From NCBI RefSeq assembly GCF_008728515.1, contig NC_044976.1:37781376-37845375 (forward strand): DNA of 64,000 bases, read 5' to 3'. Every line of letters starts with the position of its first letter. Position 1 is the stretch's first letter. Shown piece after piece: positions 21,540-33,050 of the stretch. The translations under genes and the position numbers were made by a program. This DNA comes from Papio anubis (Eukaryota > Chordata > Mammalia > Primates > Cercopithecidae). The notes beneath the pieces are model-generated. The model did not search any database, had not been told where the DNA came from, and worked only from the letters and a program-made list of their open reading frames with translations.

Positions 21540-22440
21540 TTGAGGCTAGGAGTTCAAGACAAGCCTGGGCAACATAGCGAGACCCAATCTCTACAAACAT
21601 TTAAAAAATTAGCCAGAGCCGGGCGCGGTAGCTCATGCCTGTAATCCCAACCCTGTGGGAGGCCGGGTGGATCACCTGAGGTTGGGAGTTTGAGACCAGA
21701 CTGACCAACATGGAGAAACCCCATCTCTACTAAAAATACAAAAAAAAAAAAATTAGCCGAGTGTGGTGGTGCATGCCTGTAATCGCAGCTGCTCGGGAGG
21801 CTGAGGCAGGAGAATTGCTTGAACCTGGGAGGCAGAGGTTGCAGTGAGCCAAGATTGTGCCATTGCACTCCAGCCTGGGCAACAATAACGAAACTCTGTC
21901 CCAAAAAATAAATAAATAAATAAGCCAGACATGGTGGCATGCACCTATAGTCCTAGTTACTTGGGAAGCTGAGGCAGGAGGATCACTGAACCACTTGAGC
22001 CCAGGAATTTGAGGCTGCAGTGAGTCGTGATCACACCACTGCACTCCAGCTTGGGTGACAAAGCAAGACCCTGTCTCTAAAAATAAATAAATAACCAAAA
22101 ACTAACATTTACTGGGGCATACATGCATCATTTTACTTTTCTTTTTTTTTTTTTTTGAGATGGAGTTTCCCTCTTGTTGCCCAAGCTGGAGTACAATGAC
22201 ACAATCTTGGCTCACTGCAACCTCTGCCTCCTGGGTTCAAGCGATACTCCTGCCTCAGTCTCCTGAGTAGCTGGGATTACAGGCGCACGCCACCATGCCC
22301 GGCTAATTTTTTTGTATTTTTAGTAGAAACGGGTTTCATCATGTTAGCCAGGCTGGTCTCAAACTCCTGACCTCAGGTGATCCGCCCTCCTTGGCCTCAC
22401 AAAGTGCTGGGATTACAGGTGTGAGCCACCGCGCCCGGCC
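21540..22440. repeat. Alu nested in Alu (plus), then a minus-strand Alu
   Basis: An old plus-strand Alu (21,540-21,614 and 21,922-22,095) is split by a younger plus-strand Alu at about 21,617-21,921. A minus-strand Alu at 22,140-22,440 is flanked by the duplication GCATCATTTTACTT. Confidence 0.9.
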
Positions 22441-22919
22441 GCATCATTTTACTTAATGTTCACAACAATCAAGGAAAGTAGGTTCCATCACCACTTTGCA
22501 GAGAGAGACCTGAGGCTCAGGCAGTTGAGTAACCTGCTTGTGGCCTGGCCCCTGGCAGCTGGTAGAAAAGTATGGCAGCCACAGAAGTGTGCTGCTCCTA
22601 ACTCCTTCAAGAGACGCTGCCCTGGGGTGTGTACTTGATTGATAGCTATTGTCCCTTTGGATCCCCTGTCATGTTCATGTAGCTTCCACCAGGCCACTCC
22701 AGCCAACGGTGAGCATAGTGGAAGCATAAATGCCAGCCTATTCCCGCCTGGCACGGGACTCTTCTAATACATATCCATTGCTTGAGACCTCCTCATCTAC
22801 CAGGCCAAGATTCTCTCAAAACTGGTACAGTATGAGGCTCTTTGTACCCAACCTTCTCTTCCACTTTTTTCGCAAAGCTGACAAAGATTCTTTGCTTGGC
22901 CAAACTTTAGTCAGGTTTT
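22441..22919. other. Intergenic sequence, MIR-like start, otherwise unclassified
   Basis: The motif CCTGAGGCTCAGGCAGTTGAGTAACCTGCTTG near 22,508 is MIR-like. I see no gene here. Confidence 0.45.
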
Positions 22920-23215
22920 TTTTTTGTTTTATTTGAGGTGGAGTCTCGCTCCGTCATCCAGGCTGGAGTGCAGTGGTGTGATTTCAGCTCACTGCAACCT
23001 CCGCTTCCTGGGTTCAAGCAATTCTCGTGCCTCAGCCTCCCAGGTAGCTGGGATTACAGGGGCATGTCACCATGCCCAGCTAATTTTTATGTTTTTTGGT
23101 AGAGATGGGGTTTCGCCATGTTGGCCAGGCTGGTCTTGAACTCCCTCAAGCGATCCGCCCGCCTCAGCCTCCCAAAGTGCTGGCATTACAGGCATGAGCC
23201 ACTGCGCCTAGCCTA
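22920..23215 (-). repeat. AluS-like element
   Basis: It is full length, with a T-rich tail and the end CACTGCGCCTAGCC. Confidence 0.9.
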
Positions 23216-23219
23216 GTCA

Positions 23220-23770
23220 GACTTCGGAAACTTCTCCTAGGCCAATCTGTGCACTTCCTTGTGAAATCCAGCTTTAACAAAAGAACGCTGCTGAGTCAGT
23301 TTAGCCAGACCCCCCCCACCAATCCTGGATATCAGCTTCCTTATCTTCCACCATCCCCGAGGTGATGTGTGATCACCCAGGCCTGCATTCAACAAGAATC
23401 CTGTTAGGTCTGTTTAGCCAGAATTCTCCTTACTTCTGATACTTCCTCTTAGAAAATTTCCATCCACTGACCCCCACCCTGCTCCTTCGCAGTCAATTCC
23501 CTCTTGTCCATGCTGTATTCAGAGTGGAGCCCAGTCTCCCCCACTGCAAGATGGTCCTGAGTAAAGTCTTCCTTATCATGTTTTAACAAGTATCCTTGAA
23601 CAATTTTATTCTTTAACACAGCTGTCAGACCTGCATCATGGTATGAAGCCTTGCCCCACCTACTTCTACTCCATTCCCCTCCCTTTTTCCTTACAGGATT
23701 TTCCCAAATAAATTTCTTGCACATCTAACGCCATCTTGGTGTCTGTTTCTGAGGACCCAAACTAACACAG
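23220..23770 (+). mobile_element. ERV LTR-like remnant (family not assigned)
   Basis: It contains AGTAAAGTCTTCCTTATCATG and, later, AATAAATTTCTTGCACATCTAA followed by TTGGTGTCTGTTTCTGAGGACCCAAACTAACACA. The latter is typical of the 3' end of medium-age primate LTRs. I cannot name the family with confidence. Confidence 0.4.
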
Positions 23771-23823
23771 ACTCTCCACGATTGTGCCTCTTGTGGATGG
23801 CCCTTAAAGGTGACAAAGCATTT

Positions 23824-24730
23824 CTTTTTTTTCTTTTTTTGAGACAGAGTCTTGCTCTGTCGCCAGACTGGAGTGCAGTGGCGAGATCTCGGCTCACTGC
23901 AACCTCCGCCTCCCGGGTTCAAGTGATTCTCCTACTCCCGCCTCCCAAGCAGCTGGCATTACAGGCACGCACCACCATGCCCAGCTAATTTTTGTATTTT
24001 TAGTAAAGACGGGGTTTCACCATGTTGGCCAGGATGGTCTCAATCTCTTGAGCTCGTGATCTGCCCGCCTCAGCCTCCCAAAGTGCTGGGATTACAGGCC
24101 TGAGCCTCCATGCCCAGCCTAAATTTTTTTTTAAGTGGGGTCTCACTCTATTGCCCAGGCTGGAGTGCAGTGGCACAATCACAGCTCACTGCAGCCTCGA
24201 CCTTGTGGGCTCAAGTGACCCTCCCACCTCAGTCTCCTGAGTAGCTGGGACTACAGGTGTGTGTTATCATGCCCAGCTAATTTAAAAAAAAAATTTTTTG
24301 GCCAGGTACGGTGGTTCACTACTGTAATCCCAGCAGTTTGGGAGTCAGGAGTTCGAGACCAGCCTGGCCAACATGGTGAAACCCCATCTCTACTAAAAAT
24401 ACAAAAATTAACCAGGTGTTATGGCGTGTTCCTGTAGCCACAACTACTTGGGAGGCTGAGGCAGGCAAATTGCTTGAACCCAGGAGATGAAGGTTGCAGT
24501 GAGCTGAGATTGCACCACTGCACTCCAGCCTGGGCGACAGAGTGACACTCTGTCTCAAATAATAATAATAATAATAAAATAATAATAATTATTATTTTTT
24601 AAGAGACATGGTCTCACTATGTTGCCCATGTTGCCAAGCTTGGTCTTGAAGTCCTGGGCTCAAGCAATCCGTCTGCCTCAGCCTCCCAAAATGTTGAGAT
24701 TACAGGCATGAGCCACAGTGCTCTGCTAGC
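23824..24730. repeat. Four Alus, three minus and one plus
   Basis: The copies are minus 23,824-24,118, minus partial 24,122-24,286, plus 24,300-24,580 (internal deletion, AATAAT tail) and minus partial 24,590-24,730. The last two face each other across an AATAAT/ATTATT junction. Confidence 0.88.
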
Positions 24731-25026
24731 AAAGCAGTTCATACTCATAAATTCATCTCATGTCAACAGGAAGCATGTTCAGCAACCCAGTCCCTGAGCA
24801 CCTGGGACCAGGCGCCTGTCATGAAAGTCATGACCAAAAGCAGGAAGAGGGATGCTCAGGAGAGAAGGGGACGTGCATGCTGCCCAGGATAGCTCTGCAG
24901 GCAAGTGGCTTAGCTTCCTGACCTATGATCTGGCTCTGACCCAGAAACAGATCCAGAGAAAAGAAGGATGGCTCAGCAGGCTCCACTTACAGCTGTACCA
25001 AATTATCCTTCAAAAGTAGCTAGCTG

Positions 25027-25867
25027 GCCGGGCGCGGTGGCTCGCGCCTGTAATCTCAGCACTTTGGGAGGCCGAGGAGGGTGGATCACGAGGTCAGGAG
25101 ATCAAGACCAGCCTGGCCAACAAGGTGAAACCCTGTCTCTACTAAAAATACCAAAATTAGATGGGCGTGGTGGCGTGTGCCTGTAATCCCAGCTACTCGG
25201 GAGGCTTAGTCAGGAGAATCACTTGAACCAGGGAGTTGGAGGTTGCAAGCAGAAACCGCGCCACTGCACTCCAGCCTGACAACAGTGAGATTCCGTATCA
25301 AAAAAAAAAAAAAAAGTAGCCAGCTACTCTTGCTCTAATTCATACTTACCATGTTGACTTCTCATTTGCAATTTGATGTCCAGAAAGAACTGGCCCACCC
25401 AGAAGGAAGTGACCTTGGCAACCAGTGTGATCAAAACCATAAGGATGCCTTCTATGAGAAAGAGCCTTGGCCAGGTGCGGTGGCTCACGCCTCAGCACTT
25501 CGGGAGGCCGAGGTGGGTGTATCACCTGAGGTGAGGAGTTCAAGACTAGCCTGGCCAACATGGTGAAACCCCATCTCTACTAAAAATACAACAACAACAA
25601 CAAAAATATTAGCCAGGCGTGGTGGTGGGCACCTGTAATCCCAGCTACTCTGGAGGCTGAGGCAGGAAAATCACTTGAACCCGGGAGGCAGAGGTTGCAA
25701 TGAGTCGAGATCACACCACTGCACTCCAGCCTGGGCAACAGAGCAAGACTCCGAAAGAAAGAGAGAAAGAGAGAGAAAGAGAAAGAGAGAGAGAGAGAGA
25801 GAAAGAGAGAAAGAGAAGAAAGAAAGAGAGAGAGAAAGAAAGAAAGAAAGAAAGAAAGAAAAGAAAA

Positions 25868-25931
<64 letters not shown>

Positions 25932-26330
25932 GAAAGAAAGAGAAAGAAAAGAGTGAGCCTCGGCCGGGCACAGTGGCTCACGCCTGTAATCCCAGCACTT
26001 TGGGAGGCCGAGACGGGCAGATCACAAGGTCAGGAGATCGAGACCATCCTGGCCAACATGGTGAAACCCCATCTCTACTAAATATACAAAAATTAGCTGG
26101 GTGTGGTGGTGGGCGCCTGTAGTCCCAGCTACTCGGGAGGCTGAGGCAGGAGAATTGGTTGAACCTGGGAGGTGGAGGTTGCAGTGAGCTAAGATCTCGC
26201 CACTGCACTCCAGCCTGGTGACAGAGCGAGACTCCATCTCAAAAATAAACAAAAAAAAAAAAAAAAAAGAAAGAAAGAAAGAAAAAGAAACGCAGAATCT
26301 CAGGACTTATGGAATTGGAATATTCATTTT
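25027..26330 (+). repeat. Three plus-strand Alus with a long GAAA microsatellite
   Basis: The copies are 25,027-25,317, 25,469-25,757 and 25,964-26,256. The tail of the second has expanded into about 195 bp of GAAA/GA repeat (25,754-25,950). The tail of the third ends in a shorter AAAG run. Confidence 0.92.
25754..25950 (+). repeat. (GAAA)n polypurine microsatellite
   Basis: This is nearly uninterrupted purine sequence, mixed GA and GAAA units at the left and pure GAAA at the right. It arises from an Alu A tail. Open frames here (Lys/Glu/Arg repeats) are artefacts. Confidence 0.95.
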
Positions 26331-26349
26331 ATCAAGATCCCCAATACAG

Positions 26350-26670
26350 CCAGGCATGAGTGGCTCAGGCCTCTAAATCCCAGCACTTTGGGAGGCCAAC
26401 GTGTGTGGATCACTTGAGCCCAGGAGTTTGAGACCAGCCCCAGCAACATGACAAAACCTCATCTCTACAAAAAACATGAAAAATTATCTGGGCGTGGTGG
26501 CACGTGCCTGTGGTCCCAGCCACTGGGGCATGAGGCAAGGTGGTGAGGTGGGAGGACAACTTGGTCCTGGAAGTCCAGGCTGCAGTGAGCCACGATCACG
26601 CCACTACACTCCTGCCTGGACAACAGAGCAAGACCCTGTCTCTCTCTCTCTCACACACACACACACAAAA
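26350..26670 (+). repeat. Old Alu with (CT)n(CA)n tail
   Basis: It is a diverged Alu ending in CTCTCTCTCT followed by CACACACACA at about 26,638-26,667. Confidence 0.85.
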
Positions 26671-26719
26671 TCCCAAATAGTTTGAGAAGCTTCACTCTAT
26701 TGTGTCCGGCCACCACCCA

Positions 26720-27340
26720 CTCTGCCCCACTCTAGCCCCACGGAATTATGATATCTGTACAATGCAAGATTATTCAGCAATAAAAAATACAGTATTGGTA
26801 CATGCTACAATATGAAGAACCATGCTAGGTGAAAGAAGCCAGTCACAAAAGACTGTATATTGTATGATTCCATTTCTATGAAATGTCTAGAAGAAGAAAA
26901 CCCTTAGAGACAGGAAGGAGACTGATAGTTCCTAGGGCTTGGGGTGGGGAGATTCAGGAGGAAATGGGAAATGACCGCTAATGGATGTTGGGGGGGTGGT
27001 TCATGTGGGCATGATGAAAATGTTCTAAAATTGATTATGATAGCCAGGCTTTGTGGTTCATGCCTGTAGTCCCAGCTATTAGGAGGCTGAGGTAGGAAGA
27101 TTACTTTGAGCCCAGAAGCTAAAGGCTGCAGCAAGCTATGATTATGCCACTGCACTCCAGCCTCCAGCCTGGCTCACACAGCTAGAGCCTGTTTCTAAAA
27201 AAAAAAAAGGAAGAGAAAATCGATCATGATGATGGTTGTACAACTATAAGTATACTAGAAACAATTGAATTACACACTTTAGATAGGTGAATTGTATGGT
27301 ATGTGAATTACATCTCAATGATATATTTGAGTGTCTGCTT
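26720..27340 (+). mobile_element. L1M 3' end interrupted by an Alu fragment
   Basis: The segments AATGCAAGATTATTCAGCAA, TGTATGATTCCATTTCTATG and AATTGAATTACACACTTTAG match the sense 3' part of old L1 elements. A partial Alu (about 27,042-27,212) is inserted. Confidence 0.75.
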
Positions 27341-27392
27341 CAAAGAATTATTGTGTGGACTCAATAAAACCTCAATAAAACCACATTTGTAG

Positions 27393-27690
27393 GCTAGGCA
27401 TGGTGGTTCATTCATGCCTGTAATTCCAGCACTTTGGGAAGCCAAGGTAGGAAGATCGCTTGAGGCCAGGAGTTTGCGACCAGCCTGGGCAACATAGTGA
27501 GATCCTGTCTCTAAAAAAAAAAAATTAGATGGGCATAATGTTTCATGCTTGTGGTCCCAGCTACTTGGGAGGATAAGGTGAGCAGATCACTTGGGCCTGG
27601 GAGGTTGAGGCTGCAGTGAGCTGTGATTGTGCTACGGCACTCCAGCCTGAGTGACAGAGCAAGACCCCCTCTCCAAAAAACAACCCCCCA
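27393..27690 (+). repeat. Old Alu (AluJ-like)
   Basis: It is a diverged full-length copy ending in CCCCCTCTCCAAAAAACAACC. Confidence 0.85.
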
Positions 27691-27887
27691 CCACCACCGC
27701 TTTTGTAAGTGTTGGCTCTAAAAGGGTAGCTACCACGGAGCAGACACAGACCCTTCTCTGAAGTAGTTCACAGTCTAGTGAAAGAAATGGCATAGGCATT
27801 AGGCACAAAAAATCCAAAAATGAAAGAACAATGAACTCTGAATGAAGTACAGAGAGGGTCTTGGGTAGGTTATAAAGGAGAATTAAC

Positions 27888-28025
27888 TATTTATCCATCC
27901 ACCCACTCATCTACCCATTTACCTACCCACCCATCTGTCCATCCACTCATCCATCTATCCATTCATCTGTCCATCTATCCATCCATCCATCCATCCATCC
28001 ACCCACCCACCCACCCATTCATCTA
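27888..28025 (+). repeat. (CATC/CACC)n microsatellite
   Basis: Imperfect four-base units CATC, CACC and TATC run for about 140 bp, most regular at 27,970-28,020. Confidence 0.9.
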
Positions 28026-28199
28026 GCAATTATCTGACATATATTGTATGCTGGATACTGGGGAGGTTGAGATGAACAGCACAGGAGGCAGGCATCTCAC
28101 AAATAAGTTCCATCACTGTAAGTCCAAGGGGAGAGTAATCAACTCACTGAAGAAGCCAGAAAACTTCTCTCCAGAAGAGACTTGTGGGCCATTCTCTTT

Positions 28200-28435
28200 T
28201 TCCTGATATAATTTACTCTACCTTTTCCTGGGTCACTGGGTCTTCACTTCAGAAGGCTCACAAGCCATATAAAACTTTGGTAAAATAAATGTGTTGTGCT
28301 TTTCTCTTTTTGTTCATCTGTCTTTTGTTATAGGGGTGTCAGTCATGAACCTTGCAATGGTGGGGAAAAGACATTACTTTTTCTCCCCTACAAAAACAAG
28401 GTCCCATTCTGGGGATTAGGATATAAGCAAATCTT
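28200..28435 (+). mobile_element. ERV1-like LTR 3' fragment (tentative)
   Basis: AAAATAAATGTGTTGTGCTTT, then TTTTGTTATAGGGGTGTCAG and GGGGAAAAGACAT, resembles the R-U5 end of class I ERV LTRs. A T run follows at 28,434-28,454. Confidence 0.35.
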
Positions 28436-28887
28436 TTTTTTTTTTTTTTTTTTTCTGGTGGAGTGAGAGGGGGCGCAATTCAACCCATAAGAGAAGGGAA
28501 GAGGTTACTCATGAGAAGGCTATTTAATGGAGTTCAAATGAGGACAATAGCAGTAGGGACAGACAAAAAAAGGATTTATCCCAGGGAAATTTAGGAATAA
28601 AGTCAACAGGAGTTAGTGATTGCATGCAATAGAGAGTGGGGGAGAAAAAGACGCTCCTAGGTTTTTAGTTTAGGGCATTGAGTAGATGACGGTGAAAAGA
28701 TGTGGACTGAGTTAAAGATGGGGACTCAGGAGGGAGGGCGGATGTCCAGAGAAAAGCTGGGTATCTGAAGGCAGCTCTCAGAAGAGAGGTTGCAAGTCTG
28801 TATTTCCCACCTGGATCAATACAATAGCTTCCTAAATTTGCTGCCTGTTGCAGCTCCTGTTGCTTTGCAATCTGCTCTTCACACAGC

Positions 28888-30475
28888 AGCCAGAGTAGGT
28901 GGTTCACGCCTGTAATCCCAGCACTTTGGGAGGCTGAGGCAGTAGGTATTGCTTGAAGCCAGGAGTTTGAGACCAGCATGGGCCACATTGCAAGACCCCG
29001 TCTCTACAAAAAAAAAAAAACAAAAAAGTTTTGTTTTTCTTTTAATTAGCCAGGCCGGGTGGCACATGCCTGTAGTCCTAACTACTCAAGTTTGAGGCTG
29101 CAGTGATGCAGTGAACTGTGATTGTGCTACTGCACTTCAATCTGGGCTGCAGAGTGAGACCCTATCTCAAAAAAATTGGGGCTGGGCGCGGTGACTCATG
29201 CCTGTAATGCCAGCACTTTGGGAGGCCGAGGTGGGTGGATCACGAGGTCAGGAGATCGAGACCATCCTGGCTAATACGGTGAAACCCCGTCTCTACTAAA
29301 AATACAAAAAATCAGCCGGGCGTGGTGGCATGTGCCTGTAGTTCCAGCTACTCAGGAGGCTGAGGCAGGAGAATGGCGTGAACCGGGAGGCGGAGTTTGC
29401 AGTGAGCAGAGATCGCGCCACTGCACTCCATCCAGCCTGGGTGACAGAGCAAGACTCCGTCTCAAAAAAGTAAATAAATAGGCCTGGCACGGTGGCTCAC
29501 ACCTGTAATCCCAGCACTTTGGGAGGCCGAGGCAGGTGGATCACAAGGTCAGGAGACCATCCTGGCTAACGTGGTGAAACCCTGTCTCTACTAAAAATAC
29601 AAAAAATTAGCCAGGAGTGGTGGCGGGCGCCTGTAGTCCCAGCGACTTGGGAGGCTGAGGCAGGAGAATGGTGTGAACCCGGCAGGTGGAGCTTGCAGTG
29701 AGCCGAGATCGTGCCACTGCACTCCAGCCTGGGCAACAGAGGGAGACTTCGTCTCAATAAACAAACAAACAAACAAACAAATAAATAAATAATTAAAATA
29801 AAATAAAAATAAAGAAATGAATGGCCTGGTGTGGTGGCTCACACCTGTAATCCCAGCACTTTGGGAGGCCAAGGCGGGTGGATCATTTGAGCTCAGGAGT
29901 TCAAGACCAGCCTGACCAACATGGTGAAACCCCATCTCTACCAAAAAATACAAAAATTAGCCAGGCATGGTGGCGCATACCTGTAATCTCAGCTACTTGG
30001 GAGGCTGAGGTGAGCGAATTGCTTGAACCCAGGAGGTGGAGGTTGCAGTGAGCCGAGATGGCACCACTGCACTCCAGCCTGGGTGACAGAAAGAGTCTCC
30101 ATCTCAGAAAAATAAATAAGTAAATAAATAAAATAAAATAAAAATTAAAAATAGGCCGGGCATGGTGGCCACGCCTGTAATCCCAGCACTTTGAGAGGCT
30201 GAGGCAGGCGAATCACAAGGTCAGGAGATCAAGACCATCCTGGCCAACATGGTGAAACCACGTCTCTACTAAAATACAAAAAATTAGCCATGCGTGGTGG
30301 TGCATGCCTATAATCCCAGCTACTCAGGAGGCTGAGGCAGGAGAATTGCTTGAACCCAGGAGGCTGAGGTTGCAGTGAGCCAAGATTTTGTCACTGCACT
30401 CCAGCTTGGTGACAGAGCGAGACTCCGTTTCAAAACAAATAAAATAAAATAAAATAAAATAAAAATAAATAAAAA
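28888..30475 (+). repeat. Five consecutive plus-strand Alus
   Basis: The copies are about 28,888-29,178 (old), 29,180-29,480, 29,483-29,815, 29,823-30,150 and 30,155-30,475. The tails of the last four carry AATA/AAATA microsatellites. All share one orientation, which favours Alu-Alu deletion or expansion. Confidence 0.9.
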
Positions 30476-30499
30476 GAGCAGCCAGACAGACTCTTTACT

Positions 30500-30960
30500 G
30501 TGGCTTACTGGCCCTGCATGTGCTAACTGATGCTTGCCTTCCCAGTCTCATTCCACTTCATGCTTTCTTTATGATGCTCCAGCCACACTGCCCTTTTTTC
30601 TACTCCTTGAACCCTTTGCATTTCAGGGCCTTTGCAAATTGCTCTTCCCTCTGCGTGGAAGGCTCTTTGCCTGATTCTTTACTGCCTGGCTCATTTTCAC
30701 TCTGTAGGTGCCCCTTCAACATCACCTCCCCTAGAAGGCCTTTCATGCCGATCTCGTCTAAGGTAGCACCACCTCCACTTTGCTTTGCTACTTACCTTCT
30801 CTGTCTATCGTTCTCTAGCAATTCTAGCACACCTATTACTAGACTATAAACCACACAGAGTCAGGCGACAATGTCTTCTCCACCATTGTGTCCCTACTGT
30901 CTGACACAATGTCTGGAATAGAGTAGTTGCTCCAGAAATGTTGGCTGAGTGAACAAATGA
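30500..30960 (+). mobile_element. L2 LINE 3' end
   Basis: The order GCTCCAGCCACACTGCC, CAGGGCCTTTGCAAATTGC, TCCCCTAGAAGGCCTTTCA, CCCTACTGTCTGACACAATG and TTGGCTGAGTGAACAAATGA matches the L2 consensus in sense. Confidence 0.75.
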
Positions 30961-31898
30961 CCACATAGGCTAGTGAGTCATCAGCATTTGCATGTTGGCA
31001 GAAGTCAGCGGAGGGGAGAAGGTGAAACACTGGAACCCTTTGGAATGCCTGCACTGAAGGGCCAGTGAGGGGGCTGAGGAGTAGCCCGAGGAGTGGCAAC
31101 GGTGGCAGTGGTGCTAGCTAGGTGGGATTTCCAACTGTAAATCCAACCAGCGAGGCTTTTCAAGATGGCAGTGACTAGAGGGTGTTTGTTGCTGAGGATA
31201 AGCTGGTTGAAGGGAGAAGATGGAAGATCCCGAAGAGAGTGAAGAGTCATGGGGCCGAGTCTCCAGGGAATAAGGAGGGGGTGGGACCTGGGGCTCTAGG
31301 GGAGGCATTAGGCCAGGACAGAAGAGTATATTGCCCTCCACTGTTCCTCCCAAGGAGGAGAGGAAAGAAACAAAGGATGGGAGGAGGATTCTGGATAGGG
31401 GAGGCAGCTCCTGGTGGATAACCTCAGTTTTCTGGAAAAACTGGCTGAGAATGAGGGGTGCTGAAGTGGGCAAGGGGTACCCAGATCATATCTTATTTGC
31501 CTTTCTGGAGCATTTGACACCATTGCCTGCCTCCTCCTTGAAATGTTTCCCTTCCTTGGCGTCTGTAAGTTGACTCACATCTCCCCACCTCCATTTCACA
31601 AACATTGGTGCCTTCTGGGACCAGGATCTGTGCTAGGTGCTACAGATCACAAACATTGGTGCCTTCTGGGACCAGGATCTGTGCTAGGGGATACAATAGA
31701 GACCAAAACAGCCCTGACTTCTGCCCTCCTAGAATTTATGGCCTAGTGGGGAGACAGATATTATTCAATTATTCACACAACTTCGTTTTACCTCTCCAGT
31801 TGCCCCTTCTCAGCAATGTCTTCACAAGTTGGTCTTTCTCTATCATCCTCTACATGGTCCCGTTTCTTACTGTTAGGTCCTCTCTTCCCATGTAATAT
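30961..31898. other. Intergenic sequence with a 51-bp tandem duplication
   Basis: There is no gene. Two copies of a 51-bp unit beginning CACAAACATTGGTGCC lie at 31,597-31,647 and 31,648-31,698. The surroundings (TGTGCTAGGTGCTACA, CCTAGAATTTATGGCCTAG) look like an old L2/MIR-type repeat. Confidence 0.55.
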
Positions 31899-32215
31899 CA
31901 ATGGTTCTTAAAGTGTGGCCTCTGGGCCAGCAGGCTCACAATCACCTGGGAACACCCAAGATTTACTGAATCAGAAACTTCAGGAGTGGGAGCTCAGCAA
32001 TGCATGTTTGTTTGTTTGTTTTAAGACACATGATTGGTGGGAGTCTCACTATGTAGCCCAGGCTGGTCTTGAACTGCTGGGCTTAAGTGATCCTCCTGCC
32101 TCAGCCTCTGGAGCACCTGGGACTGCAAGCTCATACTACTACGCCTGGCAGCAATCTGTGTTTTAACAATCTCCCCAGGTCATTCTGCTGCAGGTTCAAG
32201 TTTAAACCTGGCTCT
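31899..32215 (+). mobile_element. MER5A-like element with inserted Alu monomer
   Basis: MER5A ends flank a minus-strand Alu fragment at about 31,999-32,150. The left part contains GGTTCTTAAAGTGTGGCCTC and the right part contains CAGCAATCTGTGTTTTAACA. Confidence 0.75.
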
Positions 32216-33050
32216 CTATGCTGCTCTCCCTGGGTGGTTTCCTCTAATTGCCTGACTTTGATTACCATCCATGCCAGTGACCCCCACAGGCGCATCGACA
32301 GCTCAGCTCCACTCTAGTGAGCTTCAACATGCTCCCTGGATGAACCATGGGCCACCTGAAATTCATGAAGCCCCAGGCTGAACTGAGGGTCTTTCCCTGC
32401 CCCTCCTCTTGTGTCCCTGCCTGGTGTATTGAACACTGCAGGCACTTCCTCTGGGCCCTGATGGTGACACTCAGGCCTTTAGTCTCCAGGCTCTCCTCCA
32501 AGCACTCCTCCCTGGTGTATGACATCCCCTCCAGCTACCCTGGCCCTTTGGGTCTTTGCATTAGCTATATTTTTATTCCAGGACTCACTTTCTCTGGCTG
32601 GAGCCTTCTCATCCTCCAGGTCTCAGCCCACACATCTCCTCCTCATGGAAGTCACCCTTCTTTAGTAGGTGCCCCTATGTTTCTCTGTCGTGGTGCTCTG
32701 CTTATTACCTTCCCAGAATGCATGAAAATCTGTCATGTATTCATTTATTTGAAGGGAAAGCTCTACAAAGGTAGGGGTCTGGTGGGTCTTGTTTGTGCTT
32801 CAGTTCCCAGCATCTTCAGTTCCCAGCATAGGGCAGGTACTCAATTGGTCCTCCCCATTCACCCAATTGCCCACATCACAAGAGCCTGGGAATAAACCTG
32901 TTTCTCTTTTTACTCTACTCCCCCATCCAGACATATCCTGCTCATACCTTGTGGGATCCCTAGGCCTATCCTAATTCTCCCTTTCACTCCAAACGGTCTC
33001 TCAGCCTGGGTCTCCTCCCATCCCCTTCCATTCTCCCACAGCAGCCAGAG
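32216..33050 (+). mobile_element. L2-like remnant and unclassified flank
   Basis: From about 32,480 the order GGCCCTTTGGGTCTTTGCATTA, CTTCTCATCCTCCAGGTCTCAG and AAGGGAAAGCTCTACAAAGG fits an L2 3' end. An open frame of 182 codons here has no recognisable protein features. Confidence 0.5.

Noticed and set aside
25580..26122. Open frames encoding long Lys/Glu/Arg or Phe/Ser/Leu runs
   Set aside because: They are translations of the GAAA microsatellite and its Alu neighbours.
27888..28025. CRISPR-like regular repeat
   Set aside because: It is a four-base microsatellite with no unique spacers.
32347..32895. A 182-codon plus-strand open frame
   Set aside because: It has no recognisable domain and overlaps L2-like sequence.
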